From Caulobacter segnis (GTDB lineage Bacteria; Pseudomonadota; Alphaproteobacteria; Caulobacterales; Caulobacteraceae): a stretch of 64,000 nucleotides of DNA. Location of the stretch: positions 2,356,001 through 2,420,000 of the forward strand of contig NZ_CP096040.1 of assembly GCF_023935105.1 (NCBI RefSeq), written 5' to 3'. This document shows positions 61,308-64,000 of this stretch, piece after piece; the stretch's first letter is position 1, and each line of letters begins with the position of its first letter. The notes beneath the pieces are model-generated. The model was not told the DNA's origin and did no database searches. It saw nothing but the letters and a program-made list of their open reading frames with translations. The translations under genes were made by a program, and so were the position numbers.

Positions 61308-61369
61308 TGGATTTCACCGGCTGGGAGGCGGGTCTATATCGAGCGTGTCGCCTCTGAAGGAGCCTCGCC

Positions 61370-61807
61370 TTGCGCTATCTGCACACCATGGTCCGCGTCC
61401 GCGATCTGGACGCCTCGCTGCGGTTCTATTGCGAAGGCCTGGGGCTCCAGGAAGCCTACCGCATGGAGAACGAGAAGGGTCGCTTCACCCTGGTCTTCCT
61501 GGCGGCCCCGGAGGACCTGGAAGCGGCCAAGGAACGCAAGGCCCCACTGGTCGAGCTGACCTACAACTGGGACGACGAGGAATATCTGGGTGGCCGCAAC
61601 TTCGGTCACCTGGCCTATCGGGTCGACGATATCTACCAGACGTGCCAGCGCCTGATGGACATGGGCGTGACGATCAACCGCCCGCCGCGCGACGGCCACA
61701 TGGCGTTCGTGCGTTCGCCGGACGGCATTTCGGTGGAGCTGCTTCAGGATGGCAGCCTGCCGGCGGCCGAGCCCTGGGCCTCGATGCCCAACACCGGCGC
61801 CTGGTAG
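61370..61807 (+). CDS. gloA: Lactoylglutathione lyase (glyoxalase I)
   Basis: 145 residues. TTG start at 61370 (MRYLHTMVRVRDLDASLRFY) with AAGGA 8 nt upstream; a later ATG would remove the first metal ligand His. Metal ligands in order: H5, E around residue 60 (LVELTYNWD), H75 (FGHLAYRVDD), E124 (GISVELLQD). Family length standard. Converts the hemithioacetal of methylglyoxal and glutathione to S-lactoylglutathione. Follows the Atm1-like exporter. Confidence 0.93.
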   Translation: MRYLHTMVRVRDLDASLRFYCEGLGLQEAYRMENEKGRFTLVFLAAPEDLEAAKERKAPLVELTYNWDDEEYLGGRNFGHLAYRVDDIYQTCQRLMDMGVTINRPPRDGHMAFVRSPDGISVELLQDGSLPAAEPWASMPNTGAW

Positions 61808-61814
61808 CGCGCGG

Positions 61815-62234
61815 TCAGACCAGCCGGGTGCGGGCCAGTTCCTGAAGACGGCGCGCGGGCGCGTCGGAGATGGCGGCCCACAGCACCCGGGCCAGCTCCA
61901 TCCGATAGGCGGTCGCATAGCCGGTGACGAACGGCGAGCTGCCGCCGGCGACCACTTCACGGTTCAGGGCCTCGGCCAGGGCTTGGCGCACCTTGCGCGC
62001 CTGAGCGTCGTAGGCGCGTCCGGCCCCGGCGATCCGCCGGTCGATCTCGAACCCGGCGTGGATGGCGGTGGTGACCAGGGCGGGAAGAGCGGCGAAGTCC
62101 GCATGGGTGACGACGCGCATCATGAAGCTGGGCTTGGTGGTGTCGGCGCCGATCTTCTCGTCGGTCAGCTCGAACTCCATCGCGGCCACGACGCGTTGCA
62201 GCGTCTCGGGCCAGTGATCGTCAGCGGTTGTCAT
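61815..62234 (-). CDS. Hypothetical protein, helical
   Basis: 139 residues from ATG 62234 (GGGGGA 6 nt upstream). No signal peptide, no transmembrane segment. Segments EFELTDEKIGADTTKPSF, MRVVTHADFAALPALVTTA and ALNREVVAGGSSPFVTGYAT; no recognised motif. The upstream extension to 62354 lacks coding character. Convergent with gloA with 7 nt between stops. Confidence 0.6.
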   Translation of the reverse strand: MTTADDHWPETLQRVVAAMEFELTDEKIGADTTKPSFMMRVVTHADFAALPALVTTAIHAGFEIDRRIAGAGRAYDAQARKVRQALAEALNREVVAGGSSPFVTGYATAYRMELARVLWAAISDAPARRLQELARTRLV

Positions 62235-62398
62235 TCCAAATCCCCCCGGGGCGCTCCGATAGCGGGGTTCGACGAGATGGAAAAGGCGATACCCGACACT
62301 GTCACCTATTTTGGGGGCAGGCGGGCCCTGGAAAACCTCGCCTCGAGACGCCAAATCCCGACGGCTCCGTTGGTTGAGCTCATGACGAGGTTCCCCGC

Positions 62399-63103
62399 AT
62401 GTCGGATCTGTCCGCCTTCCCGATCACCCAGCGCTGGCCCGCCCAGCATCCCGAGCGGATCCAGCTCTATTCGCTGCCGACGCCCAATGGGGTGAAGGTG
62501 TCGATCATGCTGGAGGAGACGGGGCTGGCCTATGAGCCGCACACGATCGACATCGGCGAGGACGAGACCTGGGGACCGGAATTTCTATCCCTGAACCCGA
62601 ACGGCAAGATCCCGGCGATCATCGATCCCGACGGACCGGGCGGCAAGCCGCTGGGCCTGTTCGAGTCGGGCGCGATCCTGATCTATCTCGCCGAAAAGAC
62701 GGGCCAGTTCATTCCAGCCGATCCCGCCGGGCGCTACGAGACCCTGCAATGGGTCTTCTTCCAGATGGCCGCCATCGGCCCGATGTTCGGCCAGGTCGGC
62801 TTCTTCCATAAGTTCGCGGGTCGCGAATACGAGGACAAGCGGCCGCTGCAGCGCTACGTGACCGAGTCCAAGCGCCTGCTGGGCGTGCTGGAAGGCCGTC
62901 TGGCGGATCGCCAATGGATCATGGGCGACGACTACACGATCGCCGATATCGCCAGCCTGGGCTGGGTGCGCAACCTGGTCGGCTTCTACGGCGCGGGCGA
63001 TCTGGTGGACTGGGCTTCGCTCAAGCATGTGCCGCGTTGGCTGGAGGCGGGCCTGGCGCGGCCGGCCGTCCAGCGCGGTCTGGAGATTCCCAAGCGCCCC
63101 TGA
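62399..63103 (+). CDS. Glutathione S-transferase, nu-class/YghU-like
   Basis: 234 residues. Thioredoxin-like N-domain: LYSLPTPNGVKVSIMLEETG (about 24-43), NPNGKIPAIIDP (about 60), ESGAILIYLAEKTG (about 92, with the glutathione-binding ES). Helical C-domain: YETLQWVFFQMAAIGPMFGQ, IADIASLGWVRNL. The TPNGVK active-site region with Thr/Asn is that of YghU/YfcG disulfide-bond reductases. Single gene unit. Upstream has TGTCACC at 62301. Confidence 0.9.
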   Translation: MSDLSAFPITQRWPAQHPERIQLYSLPTPNGVKVSIMLEETGLAYEPHTIDIGEDETWGPEFLSLNPNGKIPAIIDPDGPGGKPLGLFESGAILIYLAEKTGQFIPADPAGRYETLQWVFFQMAAIGPMFGQVGFFHKFAGREYEDKRPLQRYVTESKRLLGVLEGRLADRQWIMGDDYTIADIASLGWVRNLVGFYGAGDLVDWASLKHVPRWLEAGLARPAVQRGLEIPKRP

Positions 63104-63148
63104 AACCCTGAGTGGGCGCCTGCGACCAATTGGCCAGGGCGTTAAGAA

Positions 63149-63164
63149 TTAAGGTCTGATTAAC
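63149..63164 (+). promoter_or_regulatory. Perfect CtrA-type box (TTAA-N7-TTAAC)
   Basis: TTAAGGTCTGATTAAC, an exact match to the CtrA consensus of Caulobacter-like alphaproteobacteria, with a further TTAA at 63142-63145. It is not upstream of a protein gene; the nearest downstream structure is a terminator at 63226, so the controlled transcript is probably a small RNA. Confidence 0.7.
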
Positions 63165-63256
63165 CACGACGGCCCGACTTTGCAGGCGTCTTCTTTTGAA
63201 GGCGCCCCACCATCACTGACTTCCACAGCCCGGCCGCAAGCCGGGCTGTTTTTTTG
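63165..63256 (+). ncRNA. Candidate CtrA-controlled small RNA
   Basis: Between the CtrA box (63149-63164) and a Rho-independent terminator (63226-63255) lie only about 60 nt without open frame. If the CtrA box sits near -35, transcription would begin near 63185-63190 and give a 65-75-nt RNA with the terminator hairpin as its 3' end. Inferred from box plus terminator; the sequence itself was not matched to a known RNA. Confidence 0.45.
63226..63255 (+). terminator. Rho-independent terminator with 7-T tail
   Basis: CAGCCCGG (63226-63233) and CCGGGCTG (63241-63248), 7-nt loop, then TTTTTTT (63249-63255). Confidence 0.8.
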
Positions 63257-63321
63257 GAATTAGGCGCTTGCATCGGCGCGGTCAGGCGGCTATCACGCGG
63301 CCTCTTCTGAGAGCGACCTGT

Positions 63322-63396
63322 TCCGCGGTAGCTCAGTGGTAGAGCAGCCGGCTGTTAACCGGCTGGTCGTAGGTTCGAATCCTACCCGCGGAGCCA
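63322..63396 (+). tRNA. tRNA-Asn (GTT), copy 1
   Basis: 75 nt including encoded CCA. Acceptor TCCGCGG/CCGCGGA, D-arm AGCTCAGTGGTAGAGC, anticodon loop CTGTTAA with anticodon GTT, T-arm TAGGTTCGAATCCTA. Confidence 0.97.
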
Positions 63397-63555
63397 CTCA
63401 CTTTAATCGCTCGCTCGGAAGCTTCCGAACAAAACTGGTGTCCGGGTTTCGCCTGTACGCGGCCGCGCGTTTTTGACCCATGCCTTGTCGTCGTGGTGGG
63501 TTGCATCGACTCGAAGCGGCGGCTATCACCCGGCCTCTTCGAAAGAGCGACCTGT

Positions 63556-63630
63556 TCCGCGGTAGCTCAGTGGTAGAGCAGCCGGCTGTTAACCGGCTGG
63601 TCGTAGGTTCGAATCCTACCCGCGGAGCCA
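63556..63630 (+). tRNA. tRNA-Asn (GTT), copy 2
   Basis: Identical in all 75 nt to the copy at 63322-63396, 234 bp apart. Both have CCA encoded. Confidence 0.97.
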
Positions 63631-63708
63631 CTCTTTCTCAGACTTTCGAGCGGTCAGCTTGACCGTCGAAAGTTGAACCCTTCCCCGAAGACTTTCTGAA
63701 TATTGATC

Positions 63709-64000
63709 CTAGTCCCACGAGGGCTTGGAGCGAATGTTCAGCGGCACGTCGCCTTCGGCGCGGACGGCGACCCGTTCGCCCTGGCGCTCGAAGATCAGGT
63801 CCACGGCAGCCGTCCCGACGCGCAGGTGTTCGACGCGCAGGCGATCGATGCCGATCGGCAGTCGTGGGTCCACCAGAGAGATCTCGCCGCGATTGGCGTC
63901 GATCGTGATGCCAAGGCACGCCTGCAGCATCATGAACACCGATCCGGCCGCCCAGGCCTGGGGCAGGCAGGCGACGGGGTAGGCCACCGGCGGTTCGCCG
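63709..64000 (-). CDS. C-terminus of a glycogen-debranching/amylo-alpha-1,6-glucosidase-like protein, 5' part outside window
   Basis: Only the last about 96 residues are inside the window; the gene enters from the right. EPPVAYPVACLPQAWAAGSVFMMLQACLG is the typical C-terminal segment of the amylo-alpha-1,6-glucosidase domain (here quoted as PVACLPQAWAAGSVF), followed by a beta-pattern IGIDRLRVEHLRVGTAAVDL and RAEGDVPLNIRSKPSWD. Ends at 63709. No terminator was noted between it and the second tRNA-Asn gene. Catalytic part cannot be seen. Confidence 0.7.
   Translation of the reverse strand, partial: GEPPVAYPVACLPQAWAAGSVFMMLQACLGITIDANRGEISLVDPRLPIGIDRLRVEHLRVGTAAVDLIFERQGERVAVRAEGDVPLNIRSKPSWD

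Larger units (their letters stand above)
63268..63634. repeat. Tandem duplication containing two tRNA-Asn genes
   Basis: About 130-bp blocks (63268-63400 and 63501-63634) share the flank TTGCATCG, GCGGCTATCAC, CGGCCTCTT, GAGCGACCTGT, then the identical tRNA and a few bases after it. Period 234 bp. Confidence 0.7.

Noticed and set aside
63398..63631. 77-codon minus-strand frame (reads GFEPTTSRLTAGCSTTELP) over the second tRNA-Asn
   Set aside because: This is the translation of the antisense of the tRNA-Asn gene, a well-known spurious protein; no start or domain supports it.
1..64000. CRISPR arrays, insertion sequences, prophage genes
   Set aside because: No regularly spaced repeats, transposase or integrase motifs were found on either strand.

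Overview
The window looks like chromosomal DNA of a Caulobacter-type alphaproteobacterium (Caulobacteraceae). This rests on the high GC content, the many TonB-dependent receptors with an N-terminal STN signalling domain paired with FecI/FecR regulators, a Xanthomonas/Caulobacter-type receptor, and a perfect CtrA-type box (TTAA-N7-TTAAC) near the right end. No plasmid, phage, transposase or CRISPR sequence was recognised. The assignment is an inference from gene content; no database was searched.

Left part (1-24 kb): a tripartite RND efflux operon (adaptor, then pump running off the left edge) is divergent from its likely OmpR-type regulator/kinase pair. Then comes a first FecI-FecR-receptor cassette with a secreted PHP-type hydrolase. 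A CMAH-like metallo-beta-lactamase-fold protein is divergent from a CgeB-type glycosyltransferase, followed by a VIT1/CCC1 transporter. A tightly overlapping minus-strand operon encodes a thermostable-hemolysin-family protein, an acyl-CoA/AMP ligase, a heme-oxygenase-like diiron protein, an SDR and a TPR protein. This is the best candidate for an undescribed pathway. A second FecI-FecR-receptor cassette is divergent from it.

Middle (24-50 kb): an accessory region with an AraC regulator, a Tat-exported iminopeptidase-like hydrolase, a soluble histidine kinase with seven tandem PAS domains plus its FixJ-type partner, several secreted alpha/beta hydrolases, an isochorismatase-like hydrolase, a third FecI-FecR-receptor cassette (minus strand), a PPOx-like flavoprotein, two OsmC proteins, a fourth receptor/sigma/FecR set in receptor-first order, and two winged-helix regulators, one fused to an apparently truncated NB-ARC ATPase. 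At about 49.6-49.9 kb lies the decayed C-terminus of a fifth TonB receptor, antisense to and overlapping the tail of the second OsmC gene.

Right part (50-64 kb): mostly housekeeping. It holds dusA, a retropepsin-like protease, two paralogous small secreted proteins flanking a DUF1289 gene, cobT, an acyl-CoA dehydrogenase pair whose second member is frameshifted, a LOG-family protein, an Atm1-like ABC exporter, gloA, a glutathione transferase, a candidate CtrA-controlled small RNA, two identical tRNA-Asn genes, and the C-terminal end of a glycogen-debranching-type enzyme at the right edge.

Four complete surface-signalling systems and one dead receptor suggest that the central region turns over as nutrient or siderophore uptake modules. 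Shared promoter-like motifs link some of these cassettes to neighbouring hydrolase or regulator genes.
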